DNA of 64,000 nucleotides from Bradyrhizobium sp. Y36 (GTDB taxonomy: Bacteria > Pseudomonadota > Alphaproteobacteria > Rhizobiales > Xanthobacteraceae), in NCBI RefSeq assembly GCF_002531575.1, contig NZ_NWTI01000004.1:124001-188000 (forward strand). The letters run 5' to 3'. Within the stretch, counting starts at the first letter, position 1. Every line of letters starts with the position of its first letter. The notes beneath the pieces are model-generated. The model was given only the letters and a program-made list of their open reading frames with translations, was not told where the DNA came from and searched no databases. Below, piece by piece: positions 1-8,173 of the stretch. Both the position numbers and the translations under genes were made by a program.

Positions 1-1537
1 CGTGCTCGCGGAAGATCTCGGCTGCGGACTTGTAGTTGAAGCTGTCGCCGAAGCCGAGGCGCTTCGCGGTCTCGCTCAGGATCCACCAATCGGGCCGGGC
101 CTCGCCGGGCGCCGGCAGGAAAGAGCGCTGGCGCGAGATGCGGCGTTCGGAGTTGGTCACCGTGCCTGATTTCTCGCCCCAGGCGAGCGCCGGCAGCAGC
201 ACATGCGGGCCGGCCTCGACGGTGTCGTTGGAGAGCACGTTCTCGGAGACGACGAACAGCTCGAGCTTCTTCAGCGCCTCGCGCACAACGTCCGCATCGG
301 GCAGCGACACCGCGGGATTGGTGCCCATCACCCACAGCGCTTTCACTTCGCCGCGGTTGATGGCCTCGAACAGCTGCACCGCCTTCAGGCCCTCATGCGT
401 GGCGATGTGCGGCGCCTTCCAGAACCGCCGGACGCGATCGATGTCGGGCGGCGTGAAGCCCATATGGGCGGCCAGCATATTGGCCAGGCCGCCGACCTCT
501 CGGCCGCCCATCGCGTTCGGTTGGCCGGTCAGCGAGAACGGCGAAGCACCGGGCTTGCCGATGCGCGCCGTGGCGAGATGGCAGTTCAGGATCGCGTTGA
601 CCTTGTCGGTGCCCTGCGCCGACTGGTTGACGCCCTGCGAATAGAGCGTGACGACCTTCTCGGTGTTGCGGAACATCTTGAAGAAGACGGCAACATCCTG
701 CTCGGACAGGCCGGTCGCCAGCGCCGTCGCGGCAACGCTGCCGGCGATGTTGCGCGCACGCGCCAGCGCATCGTCGAAGCCCGACGTGTTCTGCGCGATG
801 TAATCCCGATCCAGCGCGCCGTTGTCGGCGAGATGGACGAACAGACCGGAGAACAACGCGGTGTCGGTGCCCGGCTTGAGACCGAGGAACAGATCGACGT
901 CCTCAGCCGTGTCGGTACGGCGCGGATCGATCACGATCATGCGCGCGCCGCGCTCCGCGCGGTTCTTCAGCATGCGCTGGAACAGCACCGGGTGACACCA
1001 GGCCGCGTTCGAGCCGACGAAGACCAGCAAATCGGCCTGATCGAGATCCTCATAGCAGCCCGGCACGGTATCAGAGCCGAAGGCGCGGCGATGGCCGGCG
1101 ACCGAGGACGACATGCAGAGCCGCGAATTGGTGTCGACGTTCGCCGTGCCGACGAAGCCCTTCATCAGCTTGTTCGCGACGTAATAATCCTCGGTGAGGA
1201 GCTGGCCGGAGAGATAAAACGCGACCGCGTCGGCGCCATCGCGAGCCACGATGTGCTGCATACGATGAGCAACATGGTCCAGCGCATCGCTCCAGGCGAC
1301 GCGCTCCAGCACGCCCTTGCAGCGGATCATCGGATAGAGCAGACGGCCTTCGAGGCCAACGGTCTCGCCGAGCGCAGAGCCCTTCGAGCACAGCCGGCCG
1401 AAATTGGCGGGATGATCGGGATCGCCCGCGATTGCAGCCCCGCCCTTGCCGTCGGGTGTCGCCAGCACGCCGCAGCCGACGCCGCAATAGGGGCATGTCG
1501 TTCGGGTCGCACGGAGGGTCGGATCGATTGCCGTCAT
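1..1537 (-). CDS. nasC: Assimilatory nitrate reductase catalytic subunit NasC (3' part missing)
   Basis: Reduces nitrate to nitrite in the cytoplasm with a molybdenum bis-MGD cofactor and an N-terminal 4Fe-4S cluster. The cluster cysteines are Cys15, Cys18, Cys22 and Cys50 (TCPYCGVGC, then LCSKG). The frame stays open to the window edge, giving about 512 residues of a protein usually near 900, so the C-terminal part lies outside. The ATG lies one base after the flp stop, so the two are probably translationally coupled. It is the last gene of the narK-bjgb-flp-nasC run. Electrons probably come from the Flp flavoprotein next door. Family assignment is firm; the symbol follows the B. diazoefficiens operon. 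Confidence 0.93.
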   Translation of the reverse strand, partial: MTAIDPTLRATRTTCPYCGVGCGVLATPDGKGGAAIAGDPDHPANFGRLCSKGSALGETVGLEGRLLYPMIRCKGVLERVAWSDALDHVAHRMQHIVARDGADAVAFYLSGQLLTEDYYVANKLMKGFVGTANVDTNSRLCMSSSVAGHRRAFGSDTVPGCYEDLDQADLLVFVGSNAAWCHPVLFQRMLKNRAERGARMIVIDPRRTDTAEDVDLFLGLKPGTDTALFSGLFVHLADNGALDRDYIAQNTSGFDDALARARNIAGSVAATALATGLSEQDVAVFFKMFRNTEKVVTLYSQGVNQSAQGTDKVNAILNCHLATARIGKPGASPFSLTGQPNAMGGREVGGLANMLAAHMGFTPPDIDRVRRFWKAPHIATHEGLKAVQLFEAINRGEVKALWVMGTNPAVSLPDADVVREALKKLELFVVSENVLSNDTVEAGPHVLLPALAWGEKSGTVTNSERRISRQRSFLPAPGEARPDWWILSETAKRLGFGDSFNYKSAAEIFREH

Positions 1538-1538
1538 A

Positions 1539-2753
1539 TCAAGCCGCTTTCGAAGGCAGCGCAAGCGCGCGTCCGAACATCATGTCGGTGCGGATCGCCG
1601 CCACCTTGTCGCGATTGCGGATCAGCTCGAGATACCAGAGGGCATCGATCGTATCACCGATCAGCACTGCGCCGGTGAGCCGGCCGTCCGCGATCACGAG
1701 CTTCTTGTAAGTGCCGCGCCTGCGGTCGGTCAGCACCAGGCTTTCGCTGCCCTCGCCCATGAAGTCGCCGGCGGAGAACACGCTGACGCCGGAGACCTTC
1801 AGATTGGTCGAGACCACACTGCCCTGATAGGCGGCGGGCCGGCCGGCCAGATGCCGCGCCAACGCCCGCGCCTGCTCATAGGCCGGCTCGACCAGGCCAT
1901 AGCAGGTGCCGCGATGCTCGGCGCATTCACCGAGCGCGAAGATGTCGGAAGAGGAGGTCTGCATCACGTCGTTGACGACGACGCCGCGGTTGACCGCAAT
2001 CCCCGCCTCTTTCGCCAGCGCGACGTTCGGCTTGATGCCGGCGGCGAAGATCACCGCATCGGCCTCGATGCGGCTGCCGTCAGCGAGTCCGACGGCCTCG
2101 ACGTGACCATCGCCATGGATGCGGGCGGTGGAGGCGTTGAGCAGGATGCGGATGCCCTTGCGCTCGACCAGCGTCTTGAGCAGGTCGGCCGCGGGCGCGT
2201 CGAGCTGACGTTCCATCAGCCGGTCCATCAGATGCAGCAGCGTGACGGGCGCGCCCGCCTTGGCGAGACCATAGGCAGCCTCAAGTCCGAGCAGGCCGCC
2301 GCCAACGACGACGACGCGCTTCTTCGCCGCGGCCAGCGTCAGCAAGAGGTCGACGTCGCGCGTATCGCGGAAGGTGTGAACGCCGGCGAGATCGGCGCCC
2401 GGCAGGTTGAGCCGCAGCGGCGTCGAGCCGGTGGCGAGGACCAGCTTGGAGTATTCCATGCTCTCCTCGCCCTCGATCTTCAGCTCGCGGCGCCCGGTGT
2501 CGATCTCGGTGACGCGATAGCCGTAGCGGACGGTGACGCCGCGATGGCGCCACCAATCTGCCGGCCGCAGCTCGATCTCGTGCGAGCCGGTCTCGCCGGC
2601 CAGCACGGACGAGAGCAGCACCCGATTGTAAGCGAGCCGCGGCTCTTCGCCGATGACAGCGACCGCGTAGCGGCCGAGCGCGGTCTTGGCGAGCTCGTCG
2701 ACGAGACGCGCGGCTGCCATACCGTTACCGACGATGACCAGCGGTTCACTCAC
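1539..2753 (-). CDS. flp: NAD(P)H/FAD-dependent flavoprotein Flp (nitrate reductase electron donor)
   Basis: FAD- and NAD(P)-binding oxidoreductase of the NirB N-terminal/rubredoxin-reductase type, 404 residues. An FAD Rossmann motif opens the protein (VIVGNGMAAARL) and a second nucleotide-binding motif (VVVVGGGLLGLEAA) lies near residue 146. An FAD-contacting segment (FALGECAEH) is near residue 275. Start is GTG: the nearby ATG runs into a stop after four codons, while TAGGAG, overlapping the bjgb stop, sits seven bases before the GTG. In the related B. diazoefficiens operon Flp passes electrons to NasC and to the haemoglobin Bjgb; the same role is inferred here from gene order. Confidence 0.88.
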   Translation of the reverse strand: MSEPLVIVGNGMAAARLVDELAKTALGRYAVAVIGEEPRLAYNRVLLSSVLAGETGSHEIELRPADWWRHRGVTVRYGYRVTEIDTGRRELKIEGEESMEYSKLVLATGSTPLRLNLPGADLAGVHTFRDTRDVDLLLTLAAAKKRVVVVGGGLLGLEAAYGLAKAGAPVTLLHLMDRLMERQLDAPAADLLKTLVERKGIRILLNASTARIHGDGHVEAVGLADGSRIEADAVIFAAGIKPNVALAKEAGIAVNRGVVVNDVMQTSSSDIFALGECAEHRGTCYGLVEPAYEQARALARHLAGRPAAYQGSVVSTNLKVSGVSVFSAGDFMGEGSESLVLTDRRRGTYKKLVIADGRLTGAVLIGDTIDALWYLELIRNRDKVAAIRTDMMFGRALALPSKAA

Positions 2754-2763
2754 GAGGCATCTC

Positions 2764-3192
2764 CTATTCAGCAGCCTGCGGCCGTGCGCCGTAGGCTTCG
2801 GACATCATGTAGCCGGACAGCACGCCGTAGGCGTCGGTCCAGGCCTTTGCCAGTTCGGGCGTCCATGCCTCGCCAAGACCCTTCTCCAGGGTCCACAGCA
2901 GGGTCGCACCGACCACGGGATAGTGCTCGGCCATCGCGCCGTAAGCGACGTGGCGCTTGGCGAGCGCGGAGGCCGCGGGAAGAATCGTCTCGAGGTTCGA
3001 CAGGCCGCCCACGACGGCAGCGAGCATGCCCATCAGCTTCTTGCGCTGCTCGGTCATGTCTTCGGGGAACATCGCGCGCACGGACGGCGCCACCTCGAAC
3101 AAGCGATCGTAGAACAGCACCGCAGCCTGCTCCGATATCGGCGCGACCTTGGCGAAGCTCTGCTGGATGAGAGTGATCTGTTCGGGCGTCAT
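2764..3192 (-). CDS. bjgb: Single-domain bacterial haemoglobin Bjgb
   Basis: Globin of about 142 residues with no reductase domain, unlike full-length flavohaemoglobin. Visible globin features are a B-helix tyrosine in LFYDRLFEVAP and a proximal-type histidine in AKRHVAYGAM. A longer frame runs upstream, but the ATG at 3192 has AGGAG six to ten bases before it and opens with TPEQ, so this start is preferred. In B. diazoefficiens this protein detoxifies nitric oxide made during nitrate assimilation, reduced by Flp. The position between narK and flp supports that role. A sigma-54-like element lies about 100 bp upstream (see findings), so it may have its own promoter. Confidence 0.9.
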   Translation of the reverse strand: MTPEQITLIQQSFAKVAPISEQAAVLFYDRLFEVAPSVRAMFPEDMTEQRKKLMGMLAAVVGGLSNLETILPAASALAKRHVAYGAMAEHYPVVGATLLWTLEKGLGEAWTPELAKAWTDAYGVLSGYMMSEAYGARPQAAE

Positions 3193-3295
3193 GATGTTCT
3201 CCTGTCTGTTTCGGTTTGCCTTGGTGCGCGCCGTTGCGAACAAGGTTCATGGGTCAAACGTCATCAGAGAGTCTTCTCCCCGCGTACGGAGAGAA

Positions 3296-3311
3296 GCGAC
3301 ATTCGTGCCAA
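3296..3311 (-). promoter_or_regulatory. Possible sigma-54-like element upstream of bjgb
   Basis: TTGGCACGAATGTCGC has GG and GC ten bases apart, as sigma-54 promoters do, although the -12 part is TCGC instead of TTGC. It lies about 100 bp before bjgb in the narK-bjgb gap. It could give extra bjgb-flp-nasC transcript. Weak on its own. Confidence 0.3.
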
Positions 3312-3360
3312 GTCATATGTGCCAAGTCATATGTGCCGAGTCGTCCGTGCCAAGTGTCAG
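3305..3360. repeat. 14-bp direct tandem repeat, four units
   Basis: Four abutting 14-bp units. Two are identical (gtgccaagtcatat at 3305 and 3319), the third (3333) and fourth (3347) diverge. They span the narK stop and the narK-bjgb gap. On the transcribed strand each unit holds TTGGCAC or CTCGGCAC, like a sigma-54 -24 element. Confidence 0.85.
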
Positions 3361-4736
3361 ACCCTTGCTTCGGCAAGGCTTGAGGCGCCTTCGCCCTGCG
3401 GACTGCGACGCAGATAGAACCACCAGGTGAGAGCAAGACAGGAGGCGTAGAAGCCAAGATAGATCACGAGCGCGAGTTGCGGTCCGCCCGTCAAAGCGAT
3501 CGACTTGCCGAAACCGGTCGGGATCAGGTAACCGCCGACGGCGCCGATCGCGCCGATGAAGCCGACCGCTGCACCGCTCTCGATGCTCGCCGTCTTCAAC
3601 GCGGCCCCGCGCGCCGCATCGCCCTTGCCGCGCACCTTGAACAGGTTCTCTTCGCGGAAGATCGAGGGGATCATGCGGTAGGTCGAGCCGTTGCCGATGC
3701 CCGTCGTCACGAACAGGATCAGGAACATCGACAGGAAGCCGATGAAATCCTTCTGCCCGACGAAGTAGAGCACGCCGACCGTAGCGCCGGCCATCAGGAT
3801 GAAGTTCCAGAAGGTCAGGACGGAGCCGCCGATCCTGTCGGCGAGCCAGCCGCCAAGCGGACGCGACAGCGAGCCGACCAGCGGCCCCAGGAACGCGATC
3901 GAGATCGTCACCGCCGGGAACTGCGTCTTGATCAAGAGCGGAAACGCCGCGGAGTACCCGATGAAGGAGCCGAACGTGCCGATATAGAGATACGCCATGA
4001 TCCAGGTGTGCTTGCGCTTGACGATGGCAAGCTGGTTCCTGACCGACGACTTGGCCGTCGTCAGGTTGTTCATGAAGAACACCGCACCGAACACCGCGAT
4101 CGCGATCGGCAGCACCCACATCAACCCGGCATTCTGAAGGAAGATGCCGTCGACGGGAGTTGCCTGATACAGGTTGAAGACGGCGAGCGTCATCAGGATC
4201 GGGGTCAGCAGCTGCACGCTGGAGACACCGATATTGCCGCCGGCGGCGTTCAGGCCGAGCGCCCATCCCTTCATCCGGTCCGGAAAGAAGAAGGAGATGT
4301 TGGTCATGCTGGAGGCGAAATTGCCGCCGCCGAGACCCGCGGTCGAGGCGACCAGCAGCATCAGCCAGAACGGCGTGTCGGGCTGGCTCACGAAATAGGC
4401 CAGCGACAGCGTCGGAATAAACAGGATCGCCGCGCTGAAGATGGTCCAGTTGCGTCCGCCAAAGGTCGTGACCGCGAAGGTGTAGGGAAAGCGGATCAAG
4501 GCACCGATCAGGCCCGGCACCGCGATCAGCTGGAACAGCTGGTCCGTGGTATAGTGGAAGCCTGCCTGCGGTAGCTTGGTGGTGACGATGCTCCAGATCA
4601 GCCAGACCGAGAAGCCGATATGTTCGGCCACGATTGACCAGATCAGGTTGCGTCGCGCGATAGTCTTGCCAGTCGTATTCCAGAACGCCTCATCTTCGGG
4701 GCGCCAGTCTGAAATCCAAGTCGGATTCTTCGTCAT
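3357..4736 (-). CDS. narK: Nitrate/nitrite MFS transporter NarK
   Basis: Major facilitator of the nitrate-nitrite porter family, 459 residues with about twelve membrane segments. Glycine-rich nitrate-signature-type stretches are visible (ASTAGLGGGNFASS near residue 134, LNAAGGNIGVS near residue 163). It probably exports nitrite or exchanges it for nitrate across the inner membrane. The ATG has GGAAGGG upstream. It is the first gene of the narK-bjgb-flp-nasC transcription unit. A sigma-54-like promoter about 150 bp upstream and an NtrC-like array further up suggest nitrogen-limitation control. The stop codon lies inside a 14-bp tandem repeat. Confidence 0.93.
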   Translation of the reverse strand: MTKNPTWISDWRPEDEAFWNTTGKTIARRNLIWSIVAEHIGFSVWLIWSIVTTKLPQAGFHYTTDQLFQLIAVPGLIGALIRFPYTFAVTTFGGRNWTIFSAAILFIPTLSLAYFVSQPDTPFWLMLLVASTAGLGGGNFASSMTNISFFFPDRMKGWALGLNAAGGNIGVSSVQLLTPILMTLAVFNLYQATPVDGIFLQNAGLMWVLPIAIAVFGAVFFMNNLTTAKSSVRNQLAIVKRKHTWIMAYLYIGTFGSFIGYSAAFPLLIKTQFPAVTISIAFLGPLVGSLSRPLGGWLADRIGGSVLTFWNFILMAGATVGVLYFVGQKDFIGFLSMFLILFVTTGIGNGSTYRMIPSIFREENLFKVRGKGDAARGAALKTASIESGAAVGFIGAIGAVGGYLIPTGFGKSIALTGGPQLALVIYLGFYASCLALTWWFYLRRSPQGEGASSLAEARV

Positions 4737-4760
4737 TGAGTATCCCTTCCAGGCTCACCG

Positions 4761-4774
4761 CTGCGTCGTTGCAG
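4761..4774 (-). promoter_or_regulatory. Small hexaloop hairpin in the narK leader
   Basis: On the transcript CTGC-AACGAC-GCAG forms a 4-bp stem with a six-base loop having A first and G fourth, the pattern bound by ANTAR antiterminators such as NasT. A second hexaloop hairpin (stem 6 bp, loop GCGCCU, without A1) lies at 4780-4797. The core TGCAACGACGCA is repeated in the nrtA leader. Confidence 0.35.
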
Positions 4775-4885
4775 GCTCTGCCTCCAGGCGCGGAGGCGTG
4801 CTCCGAGGCTTCACCCCGGTGGCGAGATCACGATGCTGATTGATGGTGTTGAGGGACGTCGTCGTTGGCGTCGCGCAAAGACATT

Positions 4886-4901
4886 TCAATTTCCGTGCCA
4901 A
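4886..4901 (-). promoter_or_regulatory. Sigma-54-like -24/-12 promoter of narK
   Basis: TTGGCACGGAAATTGA: a consensus -24 (TGGCACG) and a -12 with GA in place of GC at the right ten-base spacing. Predicted transcript start near 4874, giving a leader of about 140 nt. The NtrC-like array is centred 112 nt upstream of the -24 GG. Confidence 0.6.
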
Positions 4902-4973
4902 TTGCGCGCACGCAGGAAATACAGGGATTTCAGGACGTTATTCGTATTGCCCGAAGTTTTTGCAGGACTTCTT

Positions 4974-5028
4974 CGCACGCTTAATTTGCGATTCGCTCAA
5001 TCCTTGTGCGTCGCACAAGGATTGAGCG
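4974..5028. promoter_or_regulatory. NtrC-like site array with a perfect 35-bp palindrome
   Basis: The segment 4994-5028 is a perfect inverted repeat with 17-bp arms around a central t at 5011. Each arm reads like one 17-bp NtrC box (GC[A/T]C-N7-G[T/A]GC). A third box-like dyad CGCA-N9-TGCG lies at 4974-4990. The same three boxes at the same spacings occur at 8431-8485. Confidence 0.6.
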
Positions 5029-5075
5029 GCATGTCGATTATTTGAGCGCAGCAATCTCTCGCGTTAACGCCCGGT

Positions 5076-5870
5076 TTACGCAGCCTCGACGAAGCGATGA
5101 CGCTCGTAGAGGAATTCGAGCACACGCTGCCGGCACTTCAAGTAAGTGGCGTTGGTGGCAAGCTCGAGCCGCTTGCGGGGACGCGCGAGCGGCACTTCAA
5201 GCACCTCGCCGATGCGCGCGCTCGGCCCGTTCGTCATCATCACGATCCGGTCCGATAGAAGCACGGCCTCATCGACGTCGTGAGTGATCATCAGAATGGT
5301 GTTGCCGAGCTTCTGGTGCAGCGCCATCACGGAGTCCTGCAAATGCGCCCGCGTCAGCGCGTCGAGCGCGCCAAACGGCTCGTCCAGCAGCAGCACTTTC
5401 GGCTCCATCGCCAGCGCCCGGGCAATGCCGACGCGCTGCTTCATGCCGCCGGAGATTTCGGAAGGGCGCTTGTCCCGGGCATGGGCCATCTGCACGAGGT
5501 TGAGATTGTGCATCACCCAGGCGTCGCGCGCGGCGCGGGACTTGGTCTTCGCGAAGACCTTGTCGACGCCGAGCTTGACGTTCTCGTAGACGGTGAGCCA
5601 CGGCAACAGGCTGTGGTTCTGGAACACCACGGCGCGATCCGGCCCCGGCGAGTTCACCTCGCGGTTCTCCAGCAGCACGCCGCCGGTCGAGGCTCCGGTC
5701 AGGCCTGCGATGATGTTGAGCAGGGTCGACTTGCCGCAGCCGGAATGGCCGATGATCGAGACGTATTGGCCCTTCTCGATCGTCAGGTTGATGTCTTTGA
5801 GCACCTCCGTGGTCGCGGCGCCGCGGGTGAAGATCTTGTCGATATGGTCGAGCTTCAGATAGGCGGTCAT
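5076..5870 (-). CDS. nrtC: Nitrate ABC transporter ATP-binding protein
   Basis: ATPase of the NitT/TauT (nitrate/sulfonate/taurine) ABC family, 264 residues. Walker A is GHSGCGKST near residue 42, the signature region is ISGGMKQR, and Walker B is VLLLDEPFGALD. It lacks the extra C-terminal substrate-binding domain of cyanobacterial NrtC, so it resembles NrtD or SsuB in domain make-up. Its AAGGAGAGG ribosome site begins at the nrtB stop, indicating one operon. It should energise nitrate uptake with NrtA and NrtB. It is followed by the narK promoter region on the same strand. Confidence 0.9.
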   Translation of the reverse strand: MTAYLKLDHIDKIFTRGAATTEVLKDINLTIEKGQYVSIIGHSGCGKSTLLNIIAGLTGASTGGVLLENREVNSPGPDRAVVFQNHSLLPWLTVYENVKLGVDKVFAKTKSRAARDAWVMHNLNLVQMAHARDKRPSEISGGMKQRVGIARALAMEPKVLLLDEPFGALDALTRAHLQDSVMALHQKLGNTILMITHDVDEAVLLSDRIVMMTNGPSARIGEVLEVPLARPRKRLELATNATYLKCRQRVLEFLYERHRFVEAA

Positions 5871-5883
5871 GTGCCCCTCTCCT

Positions 5884-6780
5884 TCAGTTCAGCGCAGTGC
5901 CGCGGGTGACGAACTTGCCGAGGCCCGCGATCAGGCGGTCCAGCACGAAGCCGACGATGCCGACATAGAACAGCGCCAGGATGATCTCGCTGATATGCGA
6001 GGAATTCCAGGCGTCCCAGATGAAGAAGCCGATGCCGACGCCGCCGATCAGCATTTCGGCCGCGATGATGGCGAGCCACGACAGCCCGATGCCGATGCGA
6101 AGGCCGGTGAAGATGTAGGGCGCGGCCGCAGGGATCATGATCTTGGCGAAGAACTCCAGCGGGTTGAGCTGCACCACCGCGGCGACGTTGCGATAGTCCT
6201 GGGGGATGTTGCGGATGCCGACCGCGGTATTGATGATGATCGGCCAGATCGAGGTGATGAAGATGACGAAGATCGCCGAGGGCTGGCCGTCGCGGAAGGC
6301 CGCGAGGGACAACGGCAGCCAGGCCAGCGGCGGAATCGTTCGCAGCACCTGGAACAGCGGATCGAGCCCGCGCATCGCCCAGACCGACTGCCCCACCAGC
6401 ACGCCGAGCGCGATGCCGGCGATCGCGGACAGCGAATAGCCGAAGGCGACGCGCTGCAGACTGGCGGAGAGATGCCAGAACAGGCCCTTGTCGATGCCGC
6501 CATGGTCGAAGAACGGATCGAGGATCAGCTCCTTGGTGTCCTTGAACACCTTTGACGGCGGCGGCAGCGCCGAGCCGGCGCGGCGGCAGACCAACTCCCA
6601 CACCAGCGTCAGCAGCGCGACTACGACGAGCGGCGGGATGACGCGCACGGCCAGCTCCCGCGCCATGCGCACGTAGGCTTCACTGCGTGGCGGACGCTTC
6701 GGCGTCATTGCAACGACCGGGGCGGCGCTCGCAGCAGACGTCGCGGTCTCGAGCTCAATCTTGGTGGCAGGCATGTTCAT
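5884..6780 (-). CDS. nrtB: Nitrate ABC transporter permease
   Basis: Inner-membrane permease of 298 residues with the BPD_transp_1 fold. One membrane segment follows an N-terminal cytoplasmic stretch (ELAVRVIPPLVVVALLTLVW), then about five more in the permease core. An EAA-loop-like segment (VVQLNPLEFFAKIMIPAAAPY) sits near residue 205. A longer frame extends upstream into nrtA, but the ATG opening MNMPATK with AGAGGA before it is the credible start. It lies 62 bp after nrtA, with a strong stem-loop in the gap, and almost abuts the ATPase gene. Product: channel of the nitrate importer. Confidence 0.9.
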   Translation of the reverse strand: MNMPATKIELETATSAASAAPVVAMTPKRPPRSEAYVRMARELAVRVIPPLVVVALLTLVWELVCRRAGSALPPPSKVFKDTKELILDPFFDHGGIDKGLFWHLSASLQRVAFGYSLSAIAGIALGVLVGQSVWAMRGLDPLFQVLRTIPPLAWLPLSLAAFRDGQPSAIFVIFITSIWPIIINTAVGIRNIPQDYRNVAAVVQLNPLEFFAKIMIPAAAPYIFTGLRIGIGLSWLAIIAAEMLIGGVGIGFFIWDAWNSSHISEIILALFYVGIVGFVLDRLIAGLGKFVTRGTALN

Positions 6781-6810
6781 CGAAAATCCTCTTCCGGCTT
6801 GAAGGACGAA

Positions 6811-6833
6811 GCGGCCGCCCGACGGGCGGCCGC
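6811..6833 (-). promoter_or_regulatory. Strong stem-loop between nrtA and nrtB
   Basis: Perfect inverted repeat with 11-bp GC-rich arms around one base. No T run follows, so it is more likely an mRNA-stability or partial-attenuation element that raises NrtA over NrtB. Confidence 0.6.
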
Positions 6834-6842
6834 AGAGCTCCA

Positions 6843-8162
6843 TCAGACTTCGACGCGCTTGATCGCGAGCGACTTCAGATAGGCTGCCGGATTTTCGGGA
6901 TCGAACACCTTGCCGTCGAAGAAGGTCTCCTTGCCGCGCGAGGTGGATGTCGGGATGTCGGAGCTCGCGACACCGAGCGTCTTGGCGGCATCCTTCCACA
7001 TGTCCTCGCGATTGACCTTGGCGATGAGCGCCTTGCTGTCGAAGCCGGCCTCGTATTTGCCCCAGCGGATGTCCTCCGTCATGAACCAGAGGTCGTGGCT
7101 CTGGAACGGATATGAGGCGTGGTCGCGCCAGTACTTCATGATGTGCGGCGAGTTCTCGACCACCTTGCCGGGAATGCCGTAGTCGAACTTGCCTTTGGCG
7201 CGATCGGCGATGTCCTCGACCGGGCAGTTGATCCACTGCCGCTTCGCCATGATGGTGGCGAGCTCTTCCTTGTTCTCGATCTTGTCGGCCCATTGCTGCG
7301 CCTCCATCACCGCCATCAGGATCGCTTTGGCAGCCTTCGGGTTCTTGTCGACCCAGGCCGCGCGCATGCCGAGCGACTTTTCGGGATGCTTGCTCCAGAT
7401 CTCGCCGGTGTTGACAGCGGTGTAGCCGATCCCCTGGTGCACCAGCTGCCCGGGCCAGGGCTCGCCGACGCAGAAGGCGTCCATGGTGCCGACCTTCATG
7501 TTGGCCACCATCTGGGGCGGCGGCACGGTGATGGTCTCGACATCCTTGTCCGGATCGATGCCGCCGGCCGCGAGCCAGTAGCGGACCCAGAGATCGTGCG
7601 TGCCGCCGGGAAAGGTCATCGCGACCTTGGCCGATTTACCTTCGGCCTTCTTCTTCTCGAACGCCGCCTTCAACACCGACGCATCGGCGCCGACCTTGAG
7701 GTCGGCATATTCCTTGGCGACGGAGATGCACTGCGCATCGAGATTGAGCCGCGCGAGGATGTACATCGGCGTCGGCTGGTTGTTCTGCGTCACCTTGCCG
7801 GCCGAAATCAGATACGGCATCGGGGTGAGAATATGCGCACCGTCGATACCGTTGCCTTCGGAGCCGAGCACGAGATTGTCGCGCGTCGTGCCCCAGGATG
7901 CCTGCTTCTGCACGTCAACATCAGGCATGCCGTATTTGGCGAACAGGCCCTTGTCCTTGGCAACGAAGAGCGGGCCGGCGTCGGAGAGCGCGATGAAGCC
8001 GAGCTTGGCACCCTTGACCTCGGGTCCTGCCTCCTGAGCGAAAGCACCGGCGGGGAAATTCAGTTTTGCCGCGGCGAGAAGTGCGGCGGCGGAGCCTGCG
8101 GCCTTCAACAATCGGCGGCGGCTGAGCCCATTGTCCGAGGGCCGGCGGGTGCGCTTGGTCAT
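6843..8162 (-). CDS. nrtA: Nitrate-binding protein NrtA (Tat-exported)
   Basis: Periplasmic substrate-binding protein of the NrtA/CmpA type, 439 residues. The N-terminus carries a twin-arginine motif (SRRRLLKAAG) and a hydrophobic stretch ending GAFAQEA, so Tat export and cleavage near residue 45 are likely. Mature-chain features typical of the family include ALSDAGPLFVAKDKGLF and GGTHDLWVRYWLAAGGIDP. A longer upstream frame exists but lacks a signal peptide at its start; ATG 8162 has AAAGGACG upstream. First gene of nrtABC, transcribed divergently from the FNT channel gene, with a shared putative enhancer between them. Confidence 0.92.
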   Translation of the reverse strand: MTKRTRRPSDNGLSRRRLLKAAGSAAALLAAAKLNFPAGAFAQEAGPEVKGAKLGFIALSDAGPLFVAKDKGLFAKYGMPDVDVQKQASWGTTRDNLVLGSEGNGIDGAHILTPMPYLISAGKVTQNNQPTPMYILARLNLDAQCISVAKEYADLKVGADASVLKAAFEKKKAEGKSAKVAMTFPGGTHDLWVRYWLAAGGIDPDKDVETITVPPPQMVANMKVGTMDAFCVGEPWPGQLVHQGIGYTAVNTGEIWSKHPEKSLGMRAAWVDKNPKAAKAILMAVMEAQQWADKIENKEELATIMAKRQWINCPVEDIADRAKGKFDYGIPGKVVENSPHIMKYWRDHASYPFQSHDLWFMTEDIRWGKYEAGFDSKALIAKVNREDMWKDAAKTLGVASSDIPTSTSRGKETFFDGKVFDPENPAAYLKSLAIKRVEV

Positions 8163-8173
8163 TTGTCGTCCTT

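Noticed and set aside
203..1678. 491-codon plus-strand open frame over nasC
   Set aside because: The minus strand gives the 4Fe-4S motif and an uninterrupted nitrate reductase frame to the window edge.
4994..5028. Reading the 35-bp palindrome as a terminator of nrtC
   Set aside because: No T run follows on the minus strand, and the same sequence with the same spacing occurs in the divergent nrtA/FNT promoter region where no gene ends.
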